From contig NZ_SNWM01000006.1 of the NCBI RefSeq assembly GCF_004362245.1, positions 186,001-250,000 on the forward strand: 64,000 nucleotides of DNA, written 5' to 3'. Position numbers and translations under genes: made by a program. Positions 43,146 to 51,970 of this stretch are shown here, piece by piece (position 1 is the stretch's first letter; each line of letters opens with the position of its first letter). The DNA comes from Pedobacter duraquae (lineage in GTDB: Bacteria > Bacteroidota > Bacteroidia > Sphingobacteriales > Sphingobacteriaceae). Under the pieces are notes generated by a model. The model worked only from the letters and a program-made list of their open reading frames with translations. It had not been told where the DNA came from and searched no databases.

Positions 43146-44447
43146 TTAACTTAGCGCTTCTTTAAATACACGTAATATTCTTTCTCTGGCAAAGGTATGC
43201 TCAACTATTGGTTGGGCATATTTTTTTGTATCGAACTCCGGGATCCACTTTTTAATGTATTTAAACTGAGGGTCGAACTTTTTAGTCTGCAACTCTGGAT
43301 TAAATACCCTGAAGTACGGTGCTGCGTCGTTGCCGCAGCCACATGCCCATTGCCAGCCGCCAACATTGCTGGCCATCTCGTAGTCAAGCAGTTTTTCGGC
43401 GAAATAAGTTTCTCCCCATCGCCAGTCTATCAATAAGTGCTTTGTTAAAAAGCTACCAACAATCATCCGGACCCTGTTGTGCATAAATCCAGTGGCGTTT
43501 AATTGTCTCATGCCAGCATCAACAATGGGGTAACCTGTTTCGCCTTTACACCAGGCTGCAAATTCATCTTCGTTATTCCGCCATTTGATATTATCGTACG
43601 CAGGCTTAAAACTATCCTTTTGTACTTGCGGGAAATGCCAGAGAATCATCATATAGAAGTCGCGCCACGCCAATTCGGATAACCATTTGTTGGCTTTCTC
43701 TTCAAGAGCTGTTCTCGCGGCCTCGCGAATGCTGGCTGTACCGAAGCGAAGGTGAAGGCCGATATGCGTTGTAGCGTCGTCTGCCGGATAATCTCTGCGT
43801 TGTTCATAACCTGCAAGTTTGGCCTCAAAATTAATTGGAGGGAAGGCCTGACTAGATTGCTCAAAACCTAACGATTTAAGCGTAGGGTTATGGAAAGGTT
43901 CAGTTTTCAGGAACTGACCAAAATATTTATGGGTAGGGTAGGAGCTGACGAAGAAGTCGTTCATTTTTTTTTCCCACTGTCTGAAGTAAGGAGTGAATAC
44001 TGTATAGGGCTTGCCGTCTGCCTTAACTATTTCGCTTTTTTCAAAGATAACCTGATCTTTGGAGGTCTTAAAAGTTATTCCTTCCGAACGGAGATACTCG
44101 GCTAGCGCCCCGTCCCGTTCTTGAGCATAAGGCTCATAGTCATGGTTGGCAAAAACGTGTTTCACAGTGTAACGTTCAAGTAATTTACCCCATGCTTCCT
44201 CAGGGGTACCATGCAAAATCAATAAGTCAGAACCTGTTTTTTGCAGCTCTTGTCTGATTGTAAGCAAGGTGTTGTAAATAAAGGTTACCCTGGCATCATC
44301 TTTCTGACTGAGGTTGTCGAGAATTTTTGTGTCAAATATAAATATTGCTAACACTGGAACGCCTGATCTAAGCGCATGGTACAGTGCTGCATTGTCATGT
44401 AATCTCAAATCTCTGCGCAGCCAGCAGATCGTAACTTCTTTTCTCAT
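43146..44447 (-). CDS. phr: Class I deoxyribodipyrimidine photolyase
   Basis: A 433-residue flavoprotein that repairs cyclobutane pyrimidine dimers using blue light. The N-terminal antenna domain begins TICWLRRDLRLHDNAALYHAL. The FAD domain has GETGYPIVDAGMRQLNATGFMHNR, DWRWGETYFAEKLLDYEMASNVGGWQW and CGNDAAPYFRVFNP, with the Trp residues for electron transfer and dimer binding. Length fits (E. coli PhrB is 472, Bacteroidota forms about 430). The frame allows a TTG at 44450, but ATG 44447 is preferred; it overlaps the stop of the upstream SDR gene in TGATG, indicating translational coupling. It belongs to the light-response locus with cryptochrome and B12-type MerR genes. Confidence 0.95.
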   Translation of the reverse strand: MRKEVTICWLRRDLRLHDNAALYHALRSGVPVLAIFIFDTKILDNLSQKDDARVTFIYNTLLTIRQELQKTGSDLLILHGTPEEAWGKLLERYTVKHVFANHDYEPYAQERDGALAEYLRSEGITFKTSKDQVIFEKSEIVKADGKPYTVFTPYFRQWEKKMNDFFVSSYPTHKYFGQFLKTEPFHNPTLKSLGFEQSSQAFPPINFEAKLAGYEQRRDYPADDATTHIGLHLRFGTASIREAARTALEEKANKWLSELAWRDFYMMILWHFPQVQKDSFKPAYDNIKWRNNEDEFAAWCKGETGYPIVDAGMRQLNATGFMHNRVRMIVGSFLTKHLLIDWRWGETYFAEKLLDYEMASNVGGWQWACGCGNDAAPYFRVFNPELQTKKFDPQFKYIKKWIPEFDTKKYAQPIVEHTFARERILRVFKEALS

Positions 44448-45352
44448 CAATTGTAAATATCGGATAATGCTGCTTCTAGTTGGTTAAATTTGAAAGAAAA
44501 GCCTGTGTTAAGGATTTTTTGAGCAGAGGTATTTGTGCTGCTTAATGCCACTACGCTCATTTCTCCGAGCAGAAGTTCCAGGATTTTTGATGGAACAGAG
44601 AATGGCCATATCGGACGGTGCAAGACTGTCCCCAGAGCTTTAGTAAGCGTGGCGTTCGTTACGGGGTACGGTGCACAGGCATTAAACGTCCCCATGATGG
44701 TGATGTCTTTCAGGGCATACATGTACATGGAAACCATATCGTCCAGGTGTATCCAAGGTACCCACTGTGTTCCTGTGCCCAGAGGGGCGCCTGCAAAAAA
44801 CTTAATTGGTTGCGCCATTGCTGGCAATGCGCCCTGTTTTTTACTGAGAACAACTCCAGTTCTGAGCTTTACAATCCGTAGCCCCAGCGTCTTTCCACGG
44901 TCTACCGATTTTTCCCAAGCTACACAACATTCAGGTAAAAATCCAAATCCGGCAGGCGTCTCTTCTGTTAAAATCTCGTCTCCGCAATCCCCGTAATAGC
45001 CTACGGCAGACGCCGAGATGAATGAACTGACGTCGTGTTTGATTTTGCCAAGAGTCTGGTATAGCAAAGCCGTTGATTCAACCCTGCTGTTAATAATCTC
45101 TTTTTTGCGTTTCTCCGTCCATTTGCCATCAGCTATATTCTCTCCCGCCAGATGGATAATCGTTGTTACTCCTTGAAATGCACTTTCGTCAATAGCTGCC
45201 TTTTGCACATCCCAGAGAAATACATTCACCCCCGAAATCTTTTGCTGATGTCTGCTAAGAATTGATACCTGATGTCCTTCTTGCAGTAATTTTTTGATCA
45301 GTGCGGTACCGACCATGCCCGTAGCCCCTGTGAGTAAAACATGATTTCTCAT
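44447..45352 (-). CDS. TIGR01777-type SDR family NAD(P)-binding protein (YfcH-like)
   Basis: A 301-residue Rossmann-fold oxidoreductase-like protein. The nucleotide site is LLTGATGMVGTALIKKLLQ. Other family markers are IIHLAGENIADGKWTEKRKKEI, FISASAVGYYGD (with the Tyr but a modified SDR active site), WEKSVD and the C-terminal DUF1731-like segment VLHRPIWPFSVPSKILELLLGEM. YfcH-type proteins are widespread and often next to photolyase genes; their reaction is not firmly known. It is the first gene of a two-gene operon with phr (1-nt overlap) and is divergent from the cryptochrome gene across 155 bp. Confidence 0.9.
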   Translation of the reverse strand: MRNHVLLTGATGMVGTALIKKLLQEGHQVSILSRHQQKISGVNVFLWDVQKAAIDESAFQGVTTIIHLAGENIADGKWTEKRKKEIINSRVESTALLYQTLGKIKHDVSSFISASAVGYYGDCGDEILTEETPAGFGFLPECCVAWEKSVDRGKTLGLRIVKLRTGVVLSKKQGALPAMAQPIKFFAGAPLGTGTQWVPWIHLDDMVSMYMYALKDITIMGTFNACAPYPVTNATLTKALGTVLHRPIWPFSVPSKILELLLGEMSVVALSSTNTSAQKILNTGFSFKFNQLEAALSDIYN

Positions 45353-45473
45353 CTTACTATAACTTTTAACGTTCTCAATGGTTTTAGAAAGACCTGATTA
45401 AATGTTTTTATGCCGATTTGTTTTGGCTATGTAAATATTACTATAGGTATGCCTGCTATGCATAAATTTCGTA

Positions 45474-45481
45474 TATTTTTG
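45474..45481 (+). promoter_or_regulatory. -7 element of the cryptochrome-like gene
   Basis: TATTTTTG matches TAnnTTTG exactly, 26 bases before the ATG. No TTG lies at the right distance upstream, suggesting a promoter that needs an activator or is otherwise regulated. A direct repeat of TATGC (45449-45453 and 45458-45462) lies in the spacer region. Confidence 0.4.
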
Positions 45482-45507
45482 CGAATCTAGAAAGACTATC
45501 ATACAAT

Positions 45508-46782
45508 ATGGTGAAATCAAGGAAAATACTGGTTTGGTTCAGAAACGATTTACGGCTGCACGACAACGAGATGCTCGTTGAGGCAATAGCGAAATCTGAT
45601 AGTATCCTTCCTGTTTATTTTTTTGACCCCAGGCATTTTGAAGGCAATTCAGAGCACCAGAATAAATCTGGTTTGATCCGGACACAATTTTTAATTCAGA
45701 GCCTGTATGCTTTAAGGAAGTCTTTTGAAGCTTTAAATGGAAATATTCTGATTCTTCAGGGACGCCCGGAAGATCATATTCCAGCGCTTGTTCAGCAATA
45801 TGACATCGCCGAAGTCTATCACCATCGTGAAGTTGCGCCCGCCGATACCGAGGTTTCTGCAAATGTAGAAGATCGGCTGTGGAAGCTTAAGATCAACCTC
45901 AAGCATTTTATTGGGCACACACTATATAATAAAGAAGACCTTCCTTTTCCAATCAAGGATATCCCTGATGTCTTTACTCTTTTTAAGAAAAAGACAGAAA
46001 GAGATGCTATTATCAAGGCTTGCTTCCCTGCTCCCCAGGAGATAATTTTCGCTGAATCTGAAAATTGGGGAGATATTCCAACATTAAACGTTCTATATCC
46101 GGATACTGTTATTGCAGATCTTCCTTCAGACCTTCACGGAGGGGAACAGGAGGGGCTGCAACACTTGGATGCAATTTTGGCAGCCGGATCATCTATTTAT
46201 CTAAAAGGTAACAAGGGGCCTGATAAAACGATGTATGTTTCCAGACTTTCACCATGGTTGTCTGTGGGATGCCTCTCGCCCAGACAGGTGTATTGGTGTG
46301 TGAAATCTGCAGAAGAACGTAATGGCAGCAACCCGAACTTTAATCAGATCTTTTTGGGCTTATTATGGCGCGACTACTATCGGTTTATGTTTAAAAAACA
46401 TGGTATCGGTTTTATCAAAACGGCACTTGATCAGCTCAATGAATTGTCAGAGGTTTCCGATGAGGAAATTCTACTTGATCAATGGAAATCGGGAATGACT
46501 GGTCATACGTTGGTCGACGCTCTGATGCTGGAACTCAATAGTTCTGGATTTATCTCTTACCAGGGGCGCACGCTCGTTGCTACATTCTTGATCCACGTGT
46601 TAAAACTGGACTGGACAAAGGGAGCAATCTATTTCGAAGAAAAGCTTGTTGATTATGCACCGGCAAGTAATTGGGGAAATTGGGGAAGGATTGCGGAATC
46701 AGCTAATGAACCAAAACCGAAGAATGCATTTGATATAGAAAAGACACTGAAATTTCTTGCCTCTTTCGATCTTGTAAATTAG
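45508..46782 (+). CDS. DASH-type cryptochrome/photolyase with divergent C-terminus
   Basis: A 424-residue protein of the photolyase/cryptochrome family. The antenna half (KILVWFRNDLRLHDNEMLVEAI, VYHHREVAPADTE, LPFPIKDIPDVFTLF) and the FAD half (TMYVSRLSPWLSVGCLSPRQVYW, LLWRDYYRFM, LELNSSGFISYQGRTLVATFL, ASNWGNWG) are most like DASH cryptochromes. The end is unusual: after NWGNW, the invariant GNDPR..RYFN block is replaced by SANEPKPKNAFDIEK, and the protein stops about 30 residues later, lacking the usual YDPxGxYVRxWLPEL tail. Neighbouring reading frames do not restore that tail. It may still bind FAD (the Asn of SNWG is present) but probably differs in repair ability. It stands between the SDR-phr operon and the B12-type MerR gene. 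Confidence 0.85.
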   Translation: MVKSRKILVWFRNDLRLHDNEMLVEAIAKSDSILPVYFFDPRHFEGNSEHQNKSGLIRTQFLIQSLYALRKSFEALNGNILILQGRPEDHIPALVQQYDIAEVYHHREVAPADTEVSANVEDRLWKLKINLKHFIGHTLYNKEDLPFPIKDIPDVFTLFKKKTERDAIIKACFPAPQEIIFAESENWGDIPTLNVLYPDTVIADLPSDLHGGEQEGLQHLDAILAAGSSIYLKGNKGPDKTMYVSRLSPWLSVGCLSPRQVYWCVKSAEERNGSNPNFNQIFLGLLWRDYYRFMFKKHGIGFIKTALDQLNELSEVSDEEILLDQWKSGMTGHTLVDALMLELNSSGFISYQGRTLVATFLIHVLKLDWTKGAIYFEEKLVDYAPASNWGNWGRIAESANEPKPKNAFDIEKTLKFLASFDLVN

Positions 46783-46819
46783 TATTTGTAAAAAAAAAAG
46801 ATAAACAGAACTTCTTTTG

Positions 46820-46835
46820 TAAACAAAGTTGTTTA
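46820..46835. promoter_or_regulatory. 16-bp palindrome upstream of the CarH-like gene, candidate operator
   Basis: TAAACAAAGTTGTTTA: 7-bp arms TAAACAA/TTGTTTA around AG, 18 bp before the GTG start. MerR/CarH proteins bind inverted repeats at their own promoters, so autorepression in the dark is plausible. No identical copy was found in the cryptochrome/SDR intergenic region. Confidence 0.5.
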
Positions 46836-46853
46836 ACATTTGTTGTGTAAATC

Positions 46854-47732
46854 GTGAGGAAATATTCAATAAGTGACATCGAAGGCCTGATCGGTATCAA
46901 AGCGCACACTATCCGCGCATGGGAAGTCCGCTACAACATTGTTCCTCCCAGAAGAACTCCAACTAACATTCGCTATTACGATGAAGATGATCTGAAGTCT
47001 CTTCTGAATATTGTTGCCCTGAACGAAAATGGGTATAAGATCAGCAAGATTGCTCAAATGAGTAAAAAGAACATAGCTGATCTCGTTACACAACTTAAAA
47101 CAGACTGGAATAACAATACAGTACAGGTGCTCAACCTTTCTGATGCAACGTTGAAGTATGATGAGATCGCTTTTTCTGAAATCCTTGCCGGTTGTATTAA
47201 GGAGATGGGTTTAACGAAAACCATGGATATCGTATTGTTTCCTTTTATGAAGCGCATCGGAATGCTTTGGCAAACGGGGACAATTGATCCCTCTCATGAA
47301 CATTTTGCTTCCAATCTGATCCGTGACCGGATTATCGTCGAGATTGATAAATTAAAAAAACCGATACTTAAAGACCCAAAACGCTTTCTATTGTTTCTTC
47401 CTGAGGCGGAAATGCATGAAACAGGTCTGCTGTTTGCCAGATATCTACTTAAACGCTGTGGTCATGATACCCTTTATCTCGGACAGGAAATCCCATATAC
47501 CGATGTCAAAAAGGTAGTCGAATCATATAAGCCTGATTATGCTTTTATCGTGCTTACTTCTTTAAATCTTGGGAAAGATATCAATAAAATACTCGGAAAA
47601 GTAATGGACAACCTAAATGTTCCGTTATTAGTTGCAGGAAGTTTAATCTCAGAATTCGATATTCTGGTTGATGATCATTTAAAGCCACTTAAGAATGTGT
47701 GCGATATCGTCGATTTCCTTGAAGAAATATAA
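46854..47732 (+). CDS. MerR-family regulator with B12-binding photoreceptor domain (CarH/LitR-like)
   Basis: A 292-residue transcription factor. The N-terminal MerR winged helix is YSISDIEGLIGIKAHTIRAWEVRY with the wing PPRRTPTNIRYYDEDDL. A four-helix bundle and a Rossmann-type cobalamin domain follow. Both hallmark motifs of CarH photoreceptors are present: Wx9EH (Trp139, Glu149-His150 in WQTGTIDPSHEH), which caps adenosylcobalamin, and ExHxxG (EMHETG, His188), whose His ligates cobalt after illumination. In known members the dark tetramer represses, and light breaks the Co-C bond to release DNA. The adjoining photolyase and cryptochrome genes are likely targets. Start is GTG 46854, since an in-frame stop lies 2 codons upstream. 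Confidence 0.9.
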   Translation: MRKYSISDIEGLIGIKAHTIRAWEVRYNIVPPRRTPTNIRYYDEDDLKSLLNIVALNENGYKISKIAQMSKKNIADLVTQLKTDWNNNTVQVLNLSDATLKYDEIAFSEILAGCIKEMGLTKTMDIVLFPFMKRIGMLWQTGTIDPSHEHFASNLIRDRIIVEIDKLKKPILKDPKRFLLFLPEAEMHETGLLFARYLLKRCGHDTLYLGQEIPYTDVKKVVESYKPDYAFIVLTSLNLGKDINKILGKVMDNLNVPLLVAGSLISEFDILVDDHLKPLKNVCDIVDFLEEI

Positions 47733-47737
47733 AGAAA

Positions 47738-47771
47738 TTTGCCTGTTTTGTGAGGTAAAATCCTAATTTTG
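47738..47771 (+). promoter_or_regulatory. Candidate promoter of sucAB
   Basis: TTTG at 47738-47741, 22 bases, then TAATTTTG at 47764-47771 (full -7 match). Spacing is one or two bases longer than ideal. Leader of about 20 nt to the sucA ATG. Confidence 0.5.
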
Positions 47772-47796
47772 CAACACTTATACCAATTACAACATA

Positions 47797-50592
47797 ATGG
47801 ATAATTTATCTTATCTCAGTGGCGAAAACGCCGAATATATCGATTCACAATATCAAGCGTATAGACAAGATCCTGATTCAGTAGAATTTGGATGGCGTAA
47901 ATTTTTTGAAGGCTTTGATTTCGGAAGAGAAACTCCTCAAGCATCGGTGAGTGCAGCAGCACCGGAGCATTTTTTGAAAGAAGTAAATGTATTGAACCTC
48001 ATTAACGGATACCGTACCAGAGGGCATTTATTTACAAAGACAAATCCTGTTCGTGAGCGTAGAAAACATACGCCAACGCTGGAACTGGTAAACTTTGGCT
48101 TGAGTGATGCCGATCTGAATACCGTTTTTAATTCAGGTGTTGAACTAGGTATCGGTGCAGCAAAGCTTTCTGATATCATTGCTTTCCTTGAAAAAACATA
48201 TTGTGGTTCTGTTGGTGCCGAATACAAGTTTGTGCGCACACCAGAAGTGCTCAGCTGGATCGAACATAAAATGGAGTCGGTACGCAATACACCGAGCTTC
48301 TCTATTGATGAGAAAAGGAGAATCCTTAAAAAACTGAATGAAGCAGTAAGTTTCGAGAATTTTCTGGGTACTAAATTTTTAGGCCAAAAGCGTTTTTCTC
48401 TAGAGGGCGCTGAAGCATTAATTCCAGCGTTGGATTCAGTTATTGAAAAAGGTGCTGAGCTGGGTATTGAAGAGTTCGTAATTGGAATGGCTCACCGCGG
48501 CCGTCTTAATGTGCTCGCCAATATCATGCAAAAAACCTACATGGATATTTTTGCGGAGTTTGAAGGTAAAGGATACAGCGCAGAATCTCCTTTTGGAGGC
48601 GATGTAAAATATCACCTGGGTTACTCTACCGATGTAACAACAAACAATGGTAATAATGTGCATTTGAGTCTCTGCCCTAATCCTTCTCACCTGGAAACAG
48701 TGAATGGGGTGGTTGAGGGGATGACGAGATCTAAGATCGATTTTAAATATGATGGCGACAATGCCAGAATTGCGCCGATCTTAATTCATGGTGATGCATC
48801 TATTGCCGGACAAGGTATCGTGTATGAGGTTATTCAGATGGCTGGCCTTGATGGTTACAAGACAGGTGGAACAATTCACCTGGTGATTAATAACCAGATC
48901 GGTTTTACAACAAATTATAAAGACGGACGTACCAGTACATATTGTACAGATATTGCCAAAGTAACCTTATCTCCTGTATTCCATGTGAATGGTGATGACG
49001 TAGAAGCATTGGTATATGCGATTAATCTGGCTATGGAATATCGTCAGCGCTATAAAAATGATGTCTTCATTGATATTTTATGTTACAGACGTTTTGGTCA
49101 TAATGAAGCGGATGAGCCTAAGTTCACACAGCCGTTATTATACAAGGCTATTGAGAAACACGCAAATCCGAGAGATATCTATATCCAGCAATTGATTGGT
49201 GAAGGTAAGATGGAAGCGAGCCTGGCAAAGGAAATGGAAAAAGACTTCCGTAATATCCTTCAGGAACGTCTTAATGACGCCAAAGAAATTACTTCTACAT
49301 ATAAAGATGTTAAATTTGGTGGGGCATGGGCCGAAATGCGTATCGCTACTGAAAAGGATTTTGAAGTATCTCCGGATACTACAGTTCCTGAGGCCGAATT
49401 GCTTGATATTGCAAAGAAAATAAGCACACTGCCAGCAGAAAAGAAATTCTTCAAAAAAATTGAAAAGCTTTTTGACGAGCGCAGTAAAATGGCGACTACA
49501 TCTCACATCTTTGATTGGGCGATGGGCGAGCAGTTGGCTTACGGTACTTTACTTGATGAAGGCAAGCGTGTAAGACTAAGTGGGCAGGATGTTAAACGTG
49601 GTACGTTCTCTCATCGTCATGCTGTGCTTACACTTGAAGATTCAGAAGAGGAGTATACACCGTTAAATAATGTTTCTGAAAAACAGGCTGCATTTGATAT
49701 TTTTAACTCACATTTATCTGAATACGGCGTTCTTGGTTTCGAATATGGTTATGCCATGGCCAATCCGAATGCCCTGACGATCTGGGAAGCTCAATTTGGA
49801 GATTTCTTTAACGGAGCGCAGATCGTAGTTGATCAATATATTGCCAGTGCAGAAACAAAATGGCAGAGAGAAAACGGTTTGGTTATGTTGCTGCCTCACG
49901 GGTACGAAGGCCAAGGTCCTGAACACTCTTCAGCACGTATCGAACGTTTCATGGAGCTTTGTGCAGACAACAATATGCAGGTTGTAAACTGTACTACACC
50001 GGCAAATTTCTTCCATGCGATCAGACGTCAGTTTGCACGCGACTTCAGAAAGCCTTTGGTAGTATTCTCTCCAAAAAGCTTATTACGTCACCCTAAATGT
50101 GTTTCTCCGCTTGCTGATTTCACATCTGCTAATTTTAAGGAAGTAATTACTGATGCGAATGTTAAACCGGCTGATGTTACACGGGTATTATTCTGCTCTG
50201 GAAAAATCTATTACGAATTGCTTGAGAAACAACAAACAGATCAGATTAAAAATGTAGCAATTGTTCGTGTAGAACAATTATACCCTACACCACTTGCTCA
50301 GATGGAAGCTGTATATGCATCCTTCAAAAATGCAAATGAAGCAGTGTGGGTACAGGAAGAACCAGAAAATATGGGCGCATGGCCTTACTTGTTGCGTAAA
50401 ACAAGAAAGACTACCTTTAATGACATCGAAGTGATCTCAAGAAAAGAGAGCAGTAGTACGGCGTCTGGCTATGCTAAGCAGCACGCCGATCAGCAGGCGT
50501 ACATCATCGCTAAATCTTTCGAGGTTCCGGTAACTGAATCTGTTAAAAAGATTGCAAAGAAGTCAGCTAATAAAGTGTATAACGAAGATTAA
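47797..50592 (+). CDS. sucA: 2-oxoglutarate dehydrogenase E1 component
   Basis: A 931-residue thiamine-diphosphate enzyme that decarboxylates 2-oxoglutarate and succinylates the lipoyl arm of E2 in the citric acid cycle. The N-terminal E2-binding segment is YLSGENAEYIDSQYQAYRQD. Core motifs: GMAHRGRLNVLANI (active-site His), HGDASIAGQGIVYEV and HVNGDDVEALVYAI (ThDP/Mg site), CYRRFGHNEADEPKFTQP, then the pyrimidine domain FSHRHAVL, LPHGYEGQGPEHSSARIERF and the C-terminal regulatory fold. Length is typical. It is followed after 20 bp by sucB and ends in the shared terminator; E3 (lpdA) is about 7 kb away. Confidence 0.97.
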   Translation: MDNLSYLSGENAEYIDSQYQAYRQDPDSVEFGWRKFFEGFDFGRETPQASVSAAAPEHFLKEVNVLNLINGYRTRGHLFTKTNPVRERRKHTPTLELVNFGLSDADLNTVFNSGVELGIGAAKLSDIIAFLEKTYCGSVGAEYKFVRTPEVLSWIEHKMESVRNTPSFSIDEKRRILKKLNEAVSFENFLGTKFLGQKRFSLEGAEALIPALDSVIEKGAELGIEEFVIGMAHRGRLNVLANIMQKTYMDIFAEFEGKGYSAESPFGGDVKYHLGYSTDVTTNNGNNVHLSLCPNPSHLETVNGVVEGMTRSKIDFKYDGDNARIAPILIHGDASIAGQGIVYEVIQMAGLDGYKTGGTIHLVINNQIGFTTNYKDGRTSTYCTDIAKVTLSPVFHVNGDDVEALVYAINLAMEYRQRYKNDVFIDILCYRRFGHNEADEPKFTQPLLYKAIEKHANPRDIYIQQLIGEGKMEASLAKEMEKDFRNILQERLNDAKEITSTYKDVKFGGAWAEMRIATEKDFEVSPDTTVPEAELLDIAKKISTLPAEKKFFKKIEKLFDERSKMATTSHIFDWAMGEQLAYGTLLDEGKRVRLSGQDVKRGTFSHRHAVLTLEDSEEEYTPLNNVSEKQAAFDIFNSHLSEYGVLGFEYGYAMANPNALTIWEAQFGDFFNGAQIVVDQYIASAETKWQRENGLVMLLPHGYEGQGPEHSSARIERFMELCADNNMQVVNCTTPANFFHAIRRQFARDFRKPLVVFSPKSLLRHPKCVSPLADFTSANFKEVITDANVKPADVTRVLFCSGKIYYELLEKQQTDQIKNVAIVRVEQLYPTPLAQMEAVYASFKNANEAVWVQEEPENMGAWPYLLRKTRKTTFNDIEVISRKESSSTASGYAKQHADQQAYIIAKSFEVPVTESVKKIAKKSANKVYNED

Positions 50593-50612
50593 AAAAATAT
50601 AATACATCAGTT

Positions 50613-51842
50613 ATGAGTATAGAAATAAAAGTTCCGCCAGTAGGTGAGTCAATTACTGAAGTTGTTTTATCCCGTTGGGTGAAAAATGATGGTGATGTTG
50701 TAGAAATGGACGAGATTATTGCTGAATTGGAATCTGATAAAGCAACATTTGAGTTAACTGCAGAGCAGGCCGGAACTTTAAGAACAGTAGCTAGCGAAGG
50801 TGACACCCTGGCTATAGGCGCTGTTGTTTGCAAAATTGAAGATGGTGGCGCTGCGGCACCAAAAGCTACTGAAGCGGCTCCTGCAGAAAAAGCTGCCGTT
50901 GCTGAAGATAAAACTTCGGCGGCCCCTGTTGCTGAAAAATCTGGTGATAGCTACGCTACAGGAACTCCTTCGCCAAGTGCAGGAAAGATCCTTGCCGAAA
51001 AAGGAGTGGATGCTGCGGCAGTAAAAGGTACAGGTGTTGACGGACGTATTACTAAAGAAGATGCCTTGAAAGCGGAGAGAGCACAAGCAAAAGCTCCTGA
51101 AAAGGCGGCTCAAGCTCCAGCTGCCCCAGTTGTTGCTGGTGCTAGAAACGAAAGAAGACAGAAAATGACGCCTTTGCGTAAAACTGTCGCTAAGCGTCTT
51201 GTGGCGGTGAAAAATGAGACGGCAATGCTGACTACCTTTAACGAGGTAAATATGAAACCGATCATGGACCTGCGTGGAAAATATAAAGATCAGTTCAAAG
51301 AAAAATATGGCGTAGGTCTGGGCTTCATGAGTTTCTTCACAAAAGCAGTTTGTGAGGCTATGAAAGATTTCCCTGCTGTAAACGCGCGTATTGATGGTGA
51401 AGAATTGGTTTACAATGATTTTGTAGATGTTTCTATCGCTGTATCTGCACCTAAAGGTCTTGTTGTTCCGATTATCAGAAATGCAGAGAGCATGAGTCTT
51501 GCACAGATTGAAAAAACTGTTATCGAACTTGCTACAAAAGCACGTGATAGCAAATTGACGATTGAAGAAATGACTGGTGGAACGTTCACGATCACTAATG
51601 GTGGGGTATTCGGATCTATGATGTCTACTCCGATCATCAATGCTCCTCAGTCAGCAATCCTTGGTATGCACAATATCATTGAGCGCCCAATTGCTGAAAA
51701 AGGTGAAGTGGTGATCCGCCCAATGATGTATCTGGCTTTATCTTACGACCACAGAATCATTGACGGACGTGAGTCTGTAGGTTTCCTGGTTCGTGTTAAA
51801 CAACTATTGGAAGATCCTGCACGTTTGCTGCTAGGTATCTAA
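50613..51842 (+). CDS. sucB: Dihydrolipoyl succinyltransferase, E2 of 2-oxoglutarate dehydrogenase
   Basis: A 409-residue E2 that transfers the succinyl group from lipoamide to CoA and forms the core of the complex. Domains: one lipoyl domain (about 3-76) with the lipoylated Lys in ELESDKATFEL, an Ala/Pro/Glu-rich linker, the E3/E1-binding domain (PSAGKILAEKGVDAAAVKGTGVDGRITKEDAL, quoted by its ends PSAGKILAE and DGRITKEDAL), a second linker, and the catalytic acyltransferase (about 180-409) with NARIDGEELVY and ALSYDHRIIDGRESV (His and Asp of the active site). A single lipoyl domain and the DGE motif fit succinyl rather than acetyl transfer. Ends at a strong terminator. Confidence 0.96.
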   Translation: MSIEIKVPPVGESITEVVLSRWVKNDGDVVEMDEIIAELESDKATFELTAEQAGTLRTVASEGDTLAIGAVVCKIEDGGAAAPKATEAAPAEKAAVAEDKTSAAPVAEKSGDSYATGTPSPSAGKILAEKGVDAAAVKGTGVDGRITKEDALKAERAQAKAPEKAAQAPAAPVVAGARNERRQKMTPLRKTVAKRLVAVKNETAMLTTFNEVNMKPIMDLRGKYKDQFKEKYGVGLGFMSFFTKAVCEAMKDFPAVNARIDGEELVYNDFVDVSIAVSAPKGLVVPIIRNAESMSLAQIEKTVIELATKARDSKLTIEEMTGGTFTITNGGVFGSMMSTPIINAPQSAILGMHNIIERPIAEKGEVVIRPMMYLALSYDHRIIDGRESVGFLVRVKQLLEDPARLLLGI

Positions 51843-51858
51843 CATAAATAAATCACAG

Positions 51859-51894
51859 AAAGCGGCTTTCCTGAATAAGGAAAGCCGCTTTTTT
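51859..51894 (+). terminator. Rho-independent terminator of sucAB
   Basis: A 13-bp stem AAAGCGGCTTTCC/GGAAAGCCGCTTT with a 7-nt loop and TTTTTT tail, 17 bp after the sucB stop. Confidence 0.92.
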
Positions 51895-51970
51895 ATTGAC
51901 TTTTTTAATTTTTTGGTCATATAAAAACGAGCAGGTGATTTTCTGGCATTTTTTAATCTACTTTTATGAC

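Noticed and set aside
44535..44996. 153-codon rightward frame opposite the SDR gene
   Set aside because: Shadow of the SDR; no signal or domain features.
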